A DNA stretch of 63,637 nucleotides from NCBI RefSeq assembly GCF_002005565.1, contig NZ_BDJC01000042.1:1-63637 (forward strand). The letters run 5' to 3'. This document shows positions 1 to 8,571 of the stretch, one piece after another. Source of the DNA: Streptomyces sp. JHA26. Lineage in GTDB: Bacteria; Actinomycetota; Actinomycetes; Streptomycetales; Streptomycetaceae. Position 1 is the stretch's first letter. Each line of letters opens with the position of its first letter. A program made the translations under genes and the position numbers. The notes beneath the pieces were generated by a model. It was not told where the DNA came from. It searched no databases and was given only the letters and a program-made list of their open reading frames with translations.

Positions 1-265
1 CCCGCCGCCGACGGCCCGCCCCTGCGGGGGCAACGGCGCCCGGCCCCGTCGCGGTCCGTACTGCGCAGGTCGCGTCCCGTGTTGCTCCACTGGACCAACT
101 TAGGTCTGTTTATGTGTCGAATAGCCCGACAGACACGCCGTGGGGCGGAGTCCGGGCGGGCATTCGACGTCCGGCACGGCCGTTACCGGACACCCCGTAG
201 ACTGGTGGATCGGCCCAGTCTGGCCTGCCCCGCCCTCCGCATCCTCACGTACGGGAAGTCGCAAC
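1..265. other. Non-coding region upstream of ychF
   Basis: I see no convincing gene here. It is GC-rich, with a less GC-rich patch around 95-125. A TAGACT box at 198-203 resembles a housekeeping -10 element 62 nt before the ychF start, but no good -35 stands at the right distance. A gene upstream of the window could end before position 1. Confidence 0.4.
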
Positions 266-1354
<1,089 letters not shown>

Positions 1355-1437
1355 CCGTATCGCCAGAGGCGGTCTGACCTGCGAGAAAGTAGGTCAGGCC
1401 GTCTTGCTGTCCGCAGGAGTCCGCAGACCCCCGGAGG

Positions 1438-1830
1438 TCAGACAGTGCGGATGACGAGAGCGGGCTTGACATCCTGGGCATCGATGAGGACGCGGATGTC
1501 GTACGGGTCGGAGGTCCAGATGATCGCCCCGAGACTGGCAGCCATGACGACGACGGTGGCGTCGACGATGTCTGCGGTGCCGGCCTTGCCGCAGAGAATG
1601 CCCGCGGCCTTGGCGGTTTCGAGACCCACGGGTACGACATGGCACCCGGCGAGGAACTTGCCGAGCCTGACCTGCCGGCGGGAGTCCCGCCATGCCTGGC
1701 TGACGACCACGGAGGGCACGTGGATGTCCCTGCCGTCTTCGAGAGCCAGGCTGTGGCGAGCCCACATGCGCCGGTCGTCGTTGTCGATGGCGATCAGCGC
1801 ACCGGCGTCGTACAGGTAGGGGATGTTCAC
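1438..1830 (-). CDS. PIN-domain ribonuclease toxin (VapC-like)
   Basis: About 130 aa. The N-terminus has the PIN motif YDAGALIAID with the first catalytic acidic residue near residue 8. Further acidic positions lie in GTADIVDATVV and in TSDPYDI near the C-terminus, which is the usual acidic set for Mg2+-dependent RNA cleavage by VapC toxins. The GTG start at 1830 overlaps the stop of the upstream antitoxin by four bases (GTGA), so the pair is translationally coupled. The operon runs divergently from the helicase gene at 2290. The RNA target cannot be read from the sequence. Confidence 0.85.
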   Translation of the reverse strand: MNIPYLYDAGALIAIDNDDRRMWARHSLALEDGRDIHVPSVVVSQAWRDSRRQVRLGKFLAGCHVVPVGLETAKAAGILCGKAGTADIVDATVVVMAASLGAIIWTSDPYDIRVLIDAQDVKPALVIRTV

Positions 1831-2093
1831 GCGGCCGATGCCCCCGTGCCGCTGAGGTACTCGGCGTCGGCGTCGGCCATCTCGGCGCGGGCGTTGGCGA
1901 GCTCCTCCGGCGTGAAGGCGCCGTGCCCCACCTGCCACTCCTGGATCACGGCCCGCCCGGCCCGTAGCCGCAACTCTCGTTCGGCTGCTCCGGCGACGAG
2001 CCGGGAGAGCGGGATGCCCTCCTCCTCGGCTGCGCCGGCCAGGGCGTCCACCAGGGATTCGTCAAGAGTGATCGTCACCTTCTTGGTAGCCAT
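1827..2093 (-). CDS. Ribbon-helix-helix-type antitoxin (VapB-like)
   Basis: 88 aa. The N-terminus KKVTITLDESLVDALAG is a classic ribbon-helix-helix beta-strand and helix that would bind the operon's own operator. The C-terminal half is acidic and probably wraps the toxin. It precedes its PIN toxin in the usual antitoxin-first order, with a 4-base overlap. There is no ribosome binding site. A TATGGT -10-like box at 2100-2105 lies 6 nt before the ATG, so the mRNA may be leaderless. Divergent to the helicase at 2290. Confidence 0.85.
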   Translation of the reverse strand: MATKKVTITLDESLVDALAGAAEEEGIPLSRLVAGAAERELRLRAGRAVIQEWQVGHGAFTPEELANARAEMADADAEYLSGTGASAA

Positions 2094-2099
2094 ACCAAC

Positions 2100-2105
2100 A
2101 CCATA
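2100..2105 (-). promoter_or_regulatory. Possible leaderless -10 box of TA operon 1
   Basis: On the minus strand, TATGGT ends 6 nt before the antitoxin ATG. This spacing puts transcription start at or next to the start codon. No clear -35 is visible. Confidence 0.4.
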
Positions 2106-2289
2106 GCGTGATATGGCAGAGGTTGGGGCGGGTTTCGGGCGGTGGGGGTTGCCCCGTGGGCCCGACCGGGGAGCCGCCGTGTCGTGGAGCTCGCCATTCG
2201 GTCAGCGCTCCAAGGCCGTACTGGGCGGCGCACCACTGCCGGCTGGGGGGGTGGGAGGATGCGGGGACTGCGAGAGAGGGGCGGGACGC

Positions 2290-4470
2290 GTGGGGCGTGG
2301 CGAGCGGGATACGGTCGCGAGGGGAGCGCGACTCCACGAGGCAACGCAGGCAGTGGCCGGTGACCACGCCAAGGCGGTCGAGGCAGTGCGGGCGGCGCTC
2401 AAGCCGATTCACGACGAGGCGGTCACGAGGGAGCTGGACGCCATCCCCGTCGTCCGGCTGCAGGACGTCACCGAAGGACGCCTGCGGCTGGGGAACGTAG
2501 AGAAGAGTGGCCTGCGCACAGTGGGCCGCGTCCTCGAAGCGGGCCCCTACCGGTTGCGCCAGATTCCCGGCGTGGGACAGCGCACTGTCGACCAGATGCT
2601 CGCCGCAGCTCGCCGGCTTTCCGAGGCCGTGCACGAGACGGTGGCCGTCCACATTGACGTGGATCGGCCGGAGCCGAGCACTACCGCACTCGTCATGGCC
2701 CTGCATGTTCTGGTGGAAGCAGGGCCGGATACCCGGCGCGCGGTGGACCGAGCCGCAGCCTTGTCGGAACGACTCGGCCCGCTGTTGGTCGACGCGAGGC
2801 CCGCCGCCGGGCGCTTCGGAATGCTTCTGGCCGGCCAGGAGAAGAGGGCGCGCGCCCTGGCGGCGGTGAACGAGATCCGCTCGCTGGTGGAGGAGGCGGA
2901 GCAGGCGGGCATGCCTGAGCTGCTCGCCCAGGCATCGGTGGACCTGCTGCGCGGATCCTCTTCCGACATCGCAGCCTGGGTGGACTTCGAACTCCGCTCC
3001 GCCGAGTACTACAGCCTGCTCGCCGAAATCTCCGGGCGACTGCCGGACGAGGCCGCCGCAGAGGGCTTCCTGCCGGACGAGATTGCTGAGCGGGTGCGAA
3101 CCCAGCACCTCGACGACACGCACCGCCGGGTCTCCCTGCGCGGTTACCAGGCGTTCGGCGCGCGGTTCGCGCTCGCGCAGCGCAAGGTGATACTCGGCGA
3201 CGAGATGGGCCTCGGGAAGACCATCCAGGCGATCGCCGTGCTGGCACACCTGGCCTCTGAGGGGCAGAGTCACTTCATGGTCGTCTGCCCGGCGAGCGTT
3301 CTCGTGAACTGGACTCGGGAGATCGAGGCCCGCAGTGCCCTCCGCGTCACGGTGCTTCACGGCCCCGACCGGCACTACGCGTTCGCCGACTGGAAGGGGC
3401 GGGGCGGGGTAGGGGTGACCACGTTCGACGCCCTGCGCGGCTTTCCGGCGCCTGGCGGCGGGGAGGTCGGACTGTTGGTCGTCGATGAAGCACACTCCGT
3501 GAAGAACCCGAAGGCCAAGCGGTCTCAGTCGGTCGCGCTGTGGACTGAGCGTTGTGAGCGCAGCCTCTTCATGACGGGGACCCCGATGGAGAACCGGGTC
3601 GTGGAATTCCGCAACCTGGTCCAGATGCTCCATGGAGAGGTCGCGGACTCCTTGGGCGAGCGAGACGCCCTGGCGGGATCGGTCGCCTTTCGTAAGGCCG
3701 TCGCTCCGGTCTACCTCAGGCGCAACCAGGAGGACGTACTGACGGAACTCCCCAGTCTTCAGCAGACGGACGAGTGGGAGGAGCTGAGCGCACCGGACGA
3801 AGAGGCGTACCGCGAAGCCGTGCGTGCCGGCAACTTCATGGCGATGCGCAGGGCCGCGTACATGCGCCCCGAGAAGTCGGCCAAGCTGGACCGGCTCCGG
3901 GAGATCGTTCAGGAGGCCGGCGAGAACGGGCAGAAGACGGTGGTCTTCTCCTACTTCAAGGACGTGCTGGGAGTGGTGAAGGCAGCACTTGCCGAGAGCC
4001 CCGCTGCCGGCATCGCGGTGTTCGGTCCGCTCACCGGAAGCGTCGCGGCAGGGCGAAGGCAGCAGATCGTCGACGACTTCGCCGGGGTCTCGGGACCAGC
4101 CGTGCTCCTTGCGCAGATTCAGGCGGCCGGCGTCGGCCTCAATATGCAGGCTGCCTCCGTCGTCATCATCTGCGAACCGCAGATCAAGCCGACCATCGAG
4201 CACCAGGCAGTTGCCCGGGCCCACCGCATGGGCCAGGTCAGGCCGGTTCGCGTGCACCGCCTGCTCGCCACTGGGGGAGTGGATGAACGCATGGTGGGGA
4301 TGCTGGAGGAGAAGACCCGCCTGTTCGATGCCTATGCCCGCCGCAGTGTTGTGGCCGAAGCCACCCCGGACGCGGTAGACGTGTCGGACACCGATCTGGC
4401 CCGCCGGATCGTCGAGGAGGAGCAGGCGCGCCTGGGCATGTCGGACGAGAGGCCCACGGCAGCCGAGTGA
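2290..4470 (+). CDS. SNF2-family DEAD/DEAH helicase with helix-hairpin-helix segment
   Basis: About 726 aa from the GTG at 2290, which has GAGAGGGG upstream; the frame stays open upstream to 2113. Around residues 90-108 a helix-hairpin-helix motif, LRQIPGVGQRTV, suggests DNA binding. The ATPase core follows: motif I GDEMGLGKT near residue 304, DEAH in VVDEAHSVKN, motif III MTGTPMEN, and motif VI QAVARAHRMGQ in the second RecA lobe. That is the SNF2/Swi2 layout of DNA translocases. It is divergent from a VapBC-like operon and lies between copies of a ychF-tail repeat. A deleted remnant of the same family lies at 5571-5853. The cellular role is unknown; defence or element maintenance is inference from context. 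Confidence 0.85.
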   Translation: MGRGERDTVARGARLHEATQAVAGDHAKAVEAVRAALKPIHDEAVTRELDAIPVVRLQDVTEGRLRLGNVEKSGLRTVGRVLEAGPYRLRQIPGVGQRTVDQMLAAARRLSEAVHETVAVHIDVDRPEPSTTALVMALHVLVEAGPDTRRAVDRAAALSERLGPLLVDARPAAGRFGMLLAGQEKRARALAAVNEIRSLVEEAEQAGMPELLAQASVDLLRGSSSDIAAWVDFELRSAEYYSLLAEISGRLPDEAAAEGFLPDEIAERVRTQHLDDTHRRVSLRGYQAFGARFALAQRKVILGDEMGLGKTIQAIAVLAHLASEGQSHFMVVCPASVLVNWTREIEARSALRVTVLHGPDRHYAFADWKGRGGVGVTTFDALRGFPAPGGGEVGLLVVDEAHSVKNPKAKRSQSVALWTERCERSLFMTGTPMENRVVEFRNLVQMLHGEVADSLGERDALAGSVAFRKAVAPVYLRRNQEDVLTELPSLQQTDEWEELSAPDEEAYREAVRAGNFMAMRRAAYMRPEKSAKLDRLREIVQEAGENGQKTVVFSYFKDVLGVVKAALAESPAAGIAVFGPLTGSVAAGRRQQIVDDFAGVSGPAVLLAQIQAAGVGLNMQAASVVIICEPQIKPTIEHQAVARAHRMGQVRPVRVHRLLATGGVDERMVGMLEEKTRLFDAYARRSVVAEATPDAVDVSDTDLARRIVEEEQARLGMSDERPTAAE

Positions 4471-4823
4471 GTGCCGGGGAGCGGCGGCTCATCGGCGAAG
4501 CCTCATCGAGGGGCCGGTCCTGGTGGTACGCCTTCCCGACAGGTGGAGGCCCGCCAGTCCGCAGCCAGTCCGCAGGACGCTCGTAGAAGGCCGTCGCAGG
4601 CCAACGCGACCAAACGGTGAAATGCCTGTTCAGCGGTGTGGGCGGGGTTCCGCTGCAGGTCAGGATCAGCCCGCAGGCGTTCCGCTTCAACGTCTGACGC
4701 TGTGTCGATAACTGTGCCCGACCCGCCTGTTGCTGGGTCGGGCACAGCTGCGTGTCCGCGGTGGGTCCTCGATCCCGCGATGCGGTGACAGCGTTTGCCG
4801 GGCGGCCTGGCGGCGATGCGGTC
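4471..4823. other. Intergenic region at the junction of the two modules
   Basis: I see no gene here. Two gtccgcag words lie at 4557-4564 and 4568-4575, matching a similar pair at 1409-1416 and 1419-1426 just inside the other end of module 1. The ychF-tail repeat is at 4679-4693. The region probably contains the right edge of the first inserted module. Confidence 0.45.
4679..4693 (+). repeat. Direct repeat copy 2 (duplicated ychF 3' end)
   Basis: Exact 15-base copy of 1336-1350, followed by CTGA where ychF has GTGA. It is outside any recognised gene here, so it looks like a leftover gene end produced by insertion. Confidence 0.6.
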
Positions 4824-5216
4824 TCAGACCTTGACGACCTCCACGGAAGGGCCGCACAGGAGTGTCAGGTCCTCGGGGCCGGAGGTGAGGACGGTGACCG
4901 GCTGGGGTGCGTTGCGGGCGATGGCGGCGAGAGCGGCATCGATGGCGTACTTGTGGCCGTGAAGGTGATGGGTGCGAAGGAGGACGGCGGCCCGGTCGGT
5001 GATCTCCTTGGTGACGTCGTGGACGTCGACGCGGGAGAGGACCCACTTGATGCGGGCCTGGTGGATGCGCTCGTAGTCGGCCTCGAGCGTGGTCATGGCG
5101 CTGGTGGCGACGCGGACGCCCTCCTCCGACGCCGCCTGGACCAGAGCCACGACGGTGCGGTCCTTGCGGTAGAGCTTCGAGAGTCCTTCGCTGTCGAGCA
5201 GGAGGGTGCCGGGCAT
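4824..5216 (-). CDS. PIN-domain toxin of a second TA pair
   Basis: 130 aa. The N-terminus LLLDSEGLSKLY carries the first PIN acidic residue near position 8. An internal acidic residue sits in HKYAIDAALAAIA. The C-terminal motif reads TSGPEDL, where related PIN proteins usually have TSDPEDL, so one acidic position expected of the active site is glycine here. That could weaken nuclease activity or be a lineage variant. The ATG shares one base with the antitoxin stop (TGATG). The sequence differs clearly from the PIN protein at 1438-1830, so this is not a simple copy of that toxin. Confidence 0.8.
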   Translation of the reverse strand: MPGTLLLDSEGLSKLYRKDRTVVALVQAASEEGVRVATSAMTTLEADYERIHQARIKWVLSRVDVHDVTKEITDRAAVLLRTHHLHGHKYAIDAALAAIARNAPQPVTVLTSGPEDLTLLCGPSVEVVKV

Positions 5217-5467
5217 CAGGCGGCGGCCCCGCCGGCCTGCCGGTGGTCGTGGCGCAGCAGCGCCCGGGCGGCCTCGACCTCCTCGCGGGTGAGAGCTTCG
5301 TTGTCGGTCTCGAAGTCGGCGACGATCTCCCGCAGCTTGTCCATGGCGACCCTCTGTTCGAGAGCCTCGGCGACGTAGGCGGAGAAACCGCCGGGCCCGA
5401 CATGGGCGCGTACGGCCTCGGCGAGATCCTCGGGCAGGCTGATCGAATATTTCCTACTACCGCTCAT
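5216..5467 (-). CDS. Ribbon-helix-helix antitoxin of the second TA pair
   Basis: 83 aa. It begins with a ribbon-helix-helix strand, KYSISLPEDLAEAVR, then a helix with FSAYVAEALEQ, and ends in an acidic then Ala/Gly-rich tail. Expected roles are operator binding and neutralisation of the PIN protein encoded directly downstream. No ribosome binding site is visible; TAGGAT lies 7 nt before the ATG. The operon faces away from the helicase remnant at 5571, repeating the arrangement of the first module. Confidence 0.82.
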   Translation of the reverse strand: MSGSRKYSISLPEDLAEAVRAHVGPGGFSAYVAEALEQRVAMDKLREIVADFETDNEALTREEVEAARALLRHDHRQAGGAAA

Positions 5468-5474
5468 GGTGCCG

Positions 5475-5480
5475 ATCCTA
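5475..5480 (-). promoter_or_regulatory. Possible leaderless -10 box of TA operon 2
   Basis: Minus-strand TAGGAT, 7 nt before the antitoxin ATG at 5467. It fits a housekeeping -10 placed for a leaderless mRNA. The -35 is not clear. Confidence 0.45.
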
Positions 5481-5570
5481 CCGGCGGTCGTAAGCCTGGG
5501 GGTGTGAATGACTGACCCGAGGTTCGGCCGGCCCGCAGGGAGCTGCGAACGCCCGTCGAGGCCGGGTGCG

Positions 5571-5853
5571 GGCGGTGGGAAGATGCGGGGAGGGTCATAG
5601 AGGGGCGGGAAGCGTGGGGCGGGGTGGGGGTGACCACGTTCGACGCGCTGCGCGGCTTTCCCGCACCGGGATGCGGGGAGGTCGGGCTGCTGGTGGTCGA
5701 CGAAGCGCACTCCGTGAAGAACCCGAAGGCCAAGCGGTCTCAGTCGGTCGCCCTGTGGACGGAGCGTTGCGAGCGCGCTCTTTTCATGACCGGAACCCCG
5801 AGGGAGAACAGGGTCGTGGAGTTCCGCAACTTGGTCCAGATGCTCGACGGCGA
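5571..5853 (+). pseudogene. Remnant of an SNF2 helicase gene with internal deletion
   Basis: Two parts of the helicase gene at 2290-4470 are recognisable. Positions 5571-5620 resemble the 5' end of that gene (2246-2300): both contain gatgcgggga and agaggggcggga. The sequence then jumps to the equivalent of about 3400. From 5624 it encodes GVTTFDALRGFPAP, the DEAH box VVDEAHSVKN and MTGTPREN, up to NLVQMLDGEV, where similarity stops at 5853. About 1.1 kb between the two parts is missing, with GC-rich ggggcg runs at the joint. Motif I, the helix-hairpin-helix and the whole second lobe are absent. The joint also puts the start out of frame with the DEAH part. No active protein is expected. Confidence 0.8.
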
Positions 5854-6008
5854 GGTGAAGACCGCCTGCTCATGCTCGAACGGGGGATCGCTCACCTCCT
5901 CGAAGACCTCGGGGACGTCGGCGGTGCGGGTGCGGGTGCGGGGCCGGCCGGTCGCGGTCCTGCGCAAGACGCTCGTGCGGACCTCCTACGTGTCCACCGA
6001 CGCGTGGG

Positions 6009-6060
6009 GACGGCGTCCGGTTCGCCCGCACCGACTGCCAGGCCTGCCCTGCCCCGCCCA
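6009..6060 (+). pseudogene. Possible transposase scrap
   Basis: The frame starting at 6015 reads VRFARTDCQACPA. It resembles the cysteine-containing motif of IS1182/IS5-type DDE transposases (F-x-R-x-x-C-x-x-C-P-x-R). The expected continuation is lost straight after it, and no transposase core is visible nearby. This is a weak but specific motif in an otherwise gene-less stretch. Confidence 0.35.
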
Positions 6061-6188
6061 GGACGAGTGGACCACCCCGGCGCGGGGCGCCCGCACCCCG
6101 GACCAGCAGACTCACCCGCCTCGGCCACCACCTCACAGCCCGGACCCGAAAGGTGTGGCTCCGGCTCCGGGGCCGCAGAATACTCGGC

Positions 6189-6217
6189 TGCGACCGAGGC
6201 CGGCCCGCCCCTAGGAT
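6189..6217 (+). promoter_or_regulatory. Candidate promoter of the VOC gene
   Basis: CTGCGA (6189-6194), a 17-nt spacer and TAGGAT (6212-6217). The -10 is good and the -35 is poor. The start codon is 70 nt downstream. Confidence 0.35.
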
Positions 6218-6287
6218 CCTCGTTCGAGGCGCCGGCACGGCGCCCTGCCGACAGTCGGCACTCAACGGACCGAGGACGCGTGGCGCA

Positions 6288-7001
6288 ATGAGCAGCCGAC
6301 TCTTCGCAATCTCCTTCGACGCGCACCGGCCCGAGCGCCTGGCGCACTTCTGGTCCGGCGTCCTGGGCTTGGAGAGAGCCGACGATCCCTACGACGGCAT
6401 CGCCCTGCTGTCCGGGAACGACGCCGGCTACCGCCTCGGCTTCCGTTCCTCCCAGGCGCACAAGGTCGCCCAGAACCGGCTGCACTTCGACCTGACCAGC
6501 TCCTCCCTGGAGGACCAGCAGGAGACCGTGGCCAGGGCGCTCGACCTCGGCGCGCAGCACGCCGACATCGGCCAGGGACCGGACGCGTCCCATGTGGTGC
6601 TCACCGACCCCGAGGGCAACGAGTTCTGTGTCCTCGAGCCGGGCAATGATTTCCTCGCCGGCTGCGGCTTCATCGGAGCGCTCGCCTGCGACGGTTCGCA
6701 GGCCGTGGGCCACTTCTGGAGCGAGGCGCTGGGCTGGCCGCTGGTCTGGGACCAGGACGAGGAAACCGCCGTCCAGTCACCGAACGGCGGTACGAAGATC
6801 ACGTGGGGTGGTCCGCCGCTCATGCCGGACCCCGGCAAGGACCTGCACCTGGACCTCGTCCCGGACGACGACCGACAAGCAGAGGTCGAGCGCCTGCTCT
6901 CCCTCGGGGCGAAGCGCCTCGACTCCGCCCACGACGGGGACGGTGCGGTACTGCTGACCGATCCCGACGGCAACGAGTTCCGCGTGCTCACGCGCCGGTG
7001 A
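6288..7001 (+). CDS. VOC-fold (glyoxalase/bleomycin-resistance-like) protein with two modules
   Basis: About 237 aa from ATG 6288. Two similar halves can be read. The first begins ISFDAHRPERLAHFW and ends VVLTDPEGNEFCVL. The second has QAVGHFWSEALGW and ends AVLLTDPDGNEFRVL. The repeated LTDP[ED]GNEF strand is the C-terminal strand of a VOC module, so the protein is a tandem pseudo-dimer of the glyoxalase-like type common in Streptomyces. Glu and His residues in the halves could bind metal, but substrate and reaction cannot be assigned. It stands alone between the decayed region and a convergent peptidase gene. Confidence 0.85.
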   Translation: MSSRLFAISFDAHRPERLAHFWSGVLGLERADDPYDGIALLSGNDAGYRLGFRSSQAHKVAQNRLHFDLTSSSLEDQQETVARALDLGAQHADIGQGPDASHVVLTDPEGNEFCVLEPGNDFLAGCGFIGALACDGSQAVGHFWSEALGWPLVWDQDEETAVQSPNGGTKITWGGPPLMPDPGKDLHLDLVPDDDRQAEVERLLSLGAKRLDSAHDGDGAVLLTDPDGNEFRVLTRR

Positions 7002-7236
7002 AGCCCGAACCGAGGGAGCCGCGGTAGGGGGTTGCTGCGGGGAGCACGGCTGGGAGCCGGACAGGCCCTCTCACCAAACGGACAGCTCAACGCGTCCCGC
7101 CGGGAGAAGGAGCCGCACCCGACCCGAATCGAGCAGCAGGACCGCGGCGGTTTCGGTGAGGCGGGACGGCGCGGGCGGCACCACCGAGGAGCTGCGCTCC
7201 GTCGGCCCCGGCGATCTGCCGGCCGCCCGGCCGGTT

Positions 7237-8571
7237 TCACCCGAGGGTCCCCAGCGCGCTCTCCGCCGCCGCCACGACGGTGCGCGTCTGGTGCTCCACC
7301 TGGTGCCGCACGGGCACCCAGCGCAGCCGCAGGGACTTCTCGAAGTCCGCGCACCACGAGGTGAAGAGCTCCTCCAGTTCGCGGTGCAGTCCTGGCGCGT
7401 CGGCGTCGTCGGCCGCCTTCAGCAGCCGCAGCAGGAGACCCGCCGCGCGCAGCGGTTGCCGGCGGGCCACGACGTCCAGGGCGCAGACCTGGGCCGTCGT
7501 CGGCAGGCGCGGATCGTCGGCGCCCGTGGCCCCGTCCGCCTGCCGGGCCAGCGGTTCCCAGGAGTCGGCGACCAGGTCGTAGAGGTCCTCGGCCATCCAC
7601 TCCAGCACACGCCGGGGTGCGCTGTCCCCGGCCGGCGGCAGGAAGCCGCGCGCCTGGTCCAGGACGGCGGTCACCTGCCGTCCGCCCTCCCGCACCAGCG
7701 CGGACAGGTCGCGCAGGACGCGGGCGGCGTCCCGGTGCGGGGTCGGGTCGTCGGCCAGGTCGGTCGCCCACATGGGCACCTCGACGATCGCCGTGACACC
7801 GCCGTACCGGGCGGGCGCGCACCAGGTGGACAGCCCGATGTCCTCGGACCCGGCGGCCAGGCGTGAGGTGTCGTCCGGGGGAGGCAGGACGTGGATCCCG
7901 GGGCTCGGGTTCTCCCAGTGGAGGGCGTCGTACGTGCCGTGCTGGAGGGGGACGCCGGTGTCCAGCGCGGACCGCCGGAAAGGCTCGGCGAGTCCGGGCA
8001 GGGCGCCGGTCAACTGCACCCAGCTGCCGCCCGCCTCGACGTTGTGCAGGGAGCACTGGAGGAACGGCCGCCGCTCGTCGATCACCTCGAACAGCGCGCG
8101 GCTCTCCGGGAGGTCCCGCGGGACGATCGGCGCCCACTCCGGCTGTTCCGCCGCGACCGGGCGGAAGGCGGCCCGGTAGTAGTCCGCCGGGGAGGGGCAG
8201 GGGCCGGCCGTCGCCTCCTCGAGTCCCTCGCTCAGCGCGGTGCCGTCCGGGTCCAGGCAGAGGACGACGTCCCAGGTGACGAGGGCGGGGTCGGTCGCCG
8301 TGGAGGGCCGGTCGCCGCATGCCACGCGCTCCGCCAGCACGAGCGCGGTCACGCCGCCGACCGGCTCGTCGGGGTGCGGCCGGGCGACCACCAGGACGTG
8401 CCGCGGCCCGCGTCCCACGGACAGCATCAGGATCGGCCGGCCCGCGCGGGACGTCCCGATCCGGTGCAGGCGGGCGACGCCGGGGAACCGGGCGACCAGC
8501 CGCCGCGCCGACTCGGTGACCTCGGCGACCGTGAGGTAGCGGTCCGGGACCGCCGAGGGGCCGTCACCCAC
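7237..8571 (-). CDS. M14-family zinc carboxypeptidase-like protein
   Basis: 444 aa. The zinc-ligand motif HPDEP (H-x-x-E) is near residue 75, SLHN provides a likely second histidine, and TAIVEVPMW carries a candidate catalytic Glu. This is the M14 metallocarboxypeptidase layout. No signal peptide is seen, so it is probably cytoplasmic. The ATG at 8571 overlaps the end of the upstream LysR regulator by 8 bp, which implies cotranscription. The C-terminal about 150 residues are helical and not typical of M14; they may be an added module. Cleavage of a small peptide or amide conjugate is likely; the exact substrate is unknown. Confidence 0.8.
   Translation of the reverse strand: MGDGPSAVPDRYLTVAEVTESARRLVARFPGVARLHRIGTSRAGRPILMLSVGRGPRHVLVVARPHPDEPVGGVTALVLAERVACGDRPSTATDPALVTWDVVLCLDPDGTALSEGLEEATAGPCPSPADYYRAAFRPVAAEQPEWAPIVPRDLPESRALFEVIDERRPFLQCSLHNVEAGGSWVQLTGALPGLAEPFRRSALDTGVPLQHGTYDALHWENPSPGIHVLPPPDDTSRLAAGSEDIGLSTWCAPARYGGVTAIVEVPMWATDLADDPTPHRDAARVLRDLSALVREGGRQVTAVLDQARGFLPPAGDSAPRRVLEWMAEDLYDLVADSWEPLARQADGATGADDPRLPTTAQVCALDVVARRQPLRAAGLLLRLLKAADDADAPGLHRELEELFTSWCADFEKSLRLRWVPVRHQVEHQTRTVVAAAESALGTLG

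Larger units (their letters stand above)
5854..6287. other. Decayed region between helicase remnant and VOC gene
   Basis: No intact gene is visible. A (gtgcgg)n-like run lies at about 5924-5943, and the transposase-like scrap lies at 6009-6060. A possible promoter for the VOC gene is at 6189-6217. Confidence 0.4.

Noticed and set aside
1..265. Small inverted repeat gcccctgcggggg near position 20 as a terminator
   Set aside because: The stem is only about 5 bp with no T-run, too weak in this GC-rich sequence.
2062..4257. Long minus-strand frame opposite the helicase
   Set aside because: Antisense to clear SNF2 motifs, with no recognisable domain of its own.
5566..6291. Open frame spanning the helicase remnant and beyond
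   Set aside because: It is out of frame with the recognisable DEAH segment and reads as Gly/Ala/Arg shadow.
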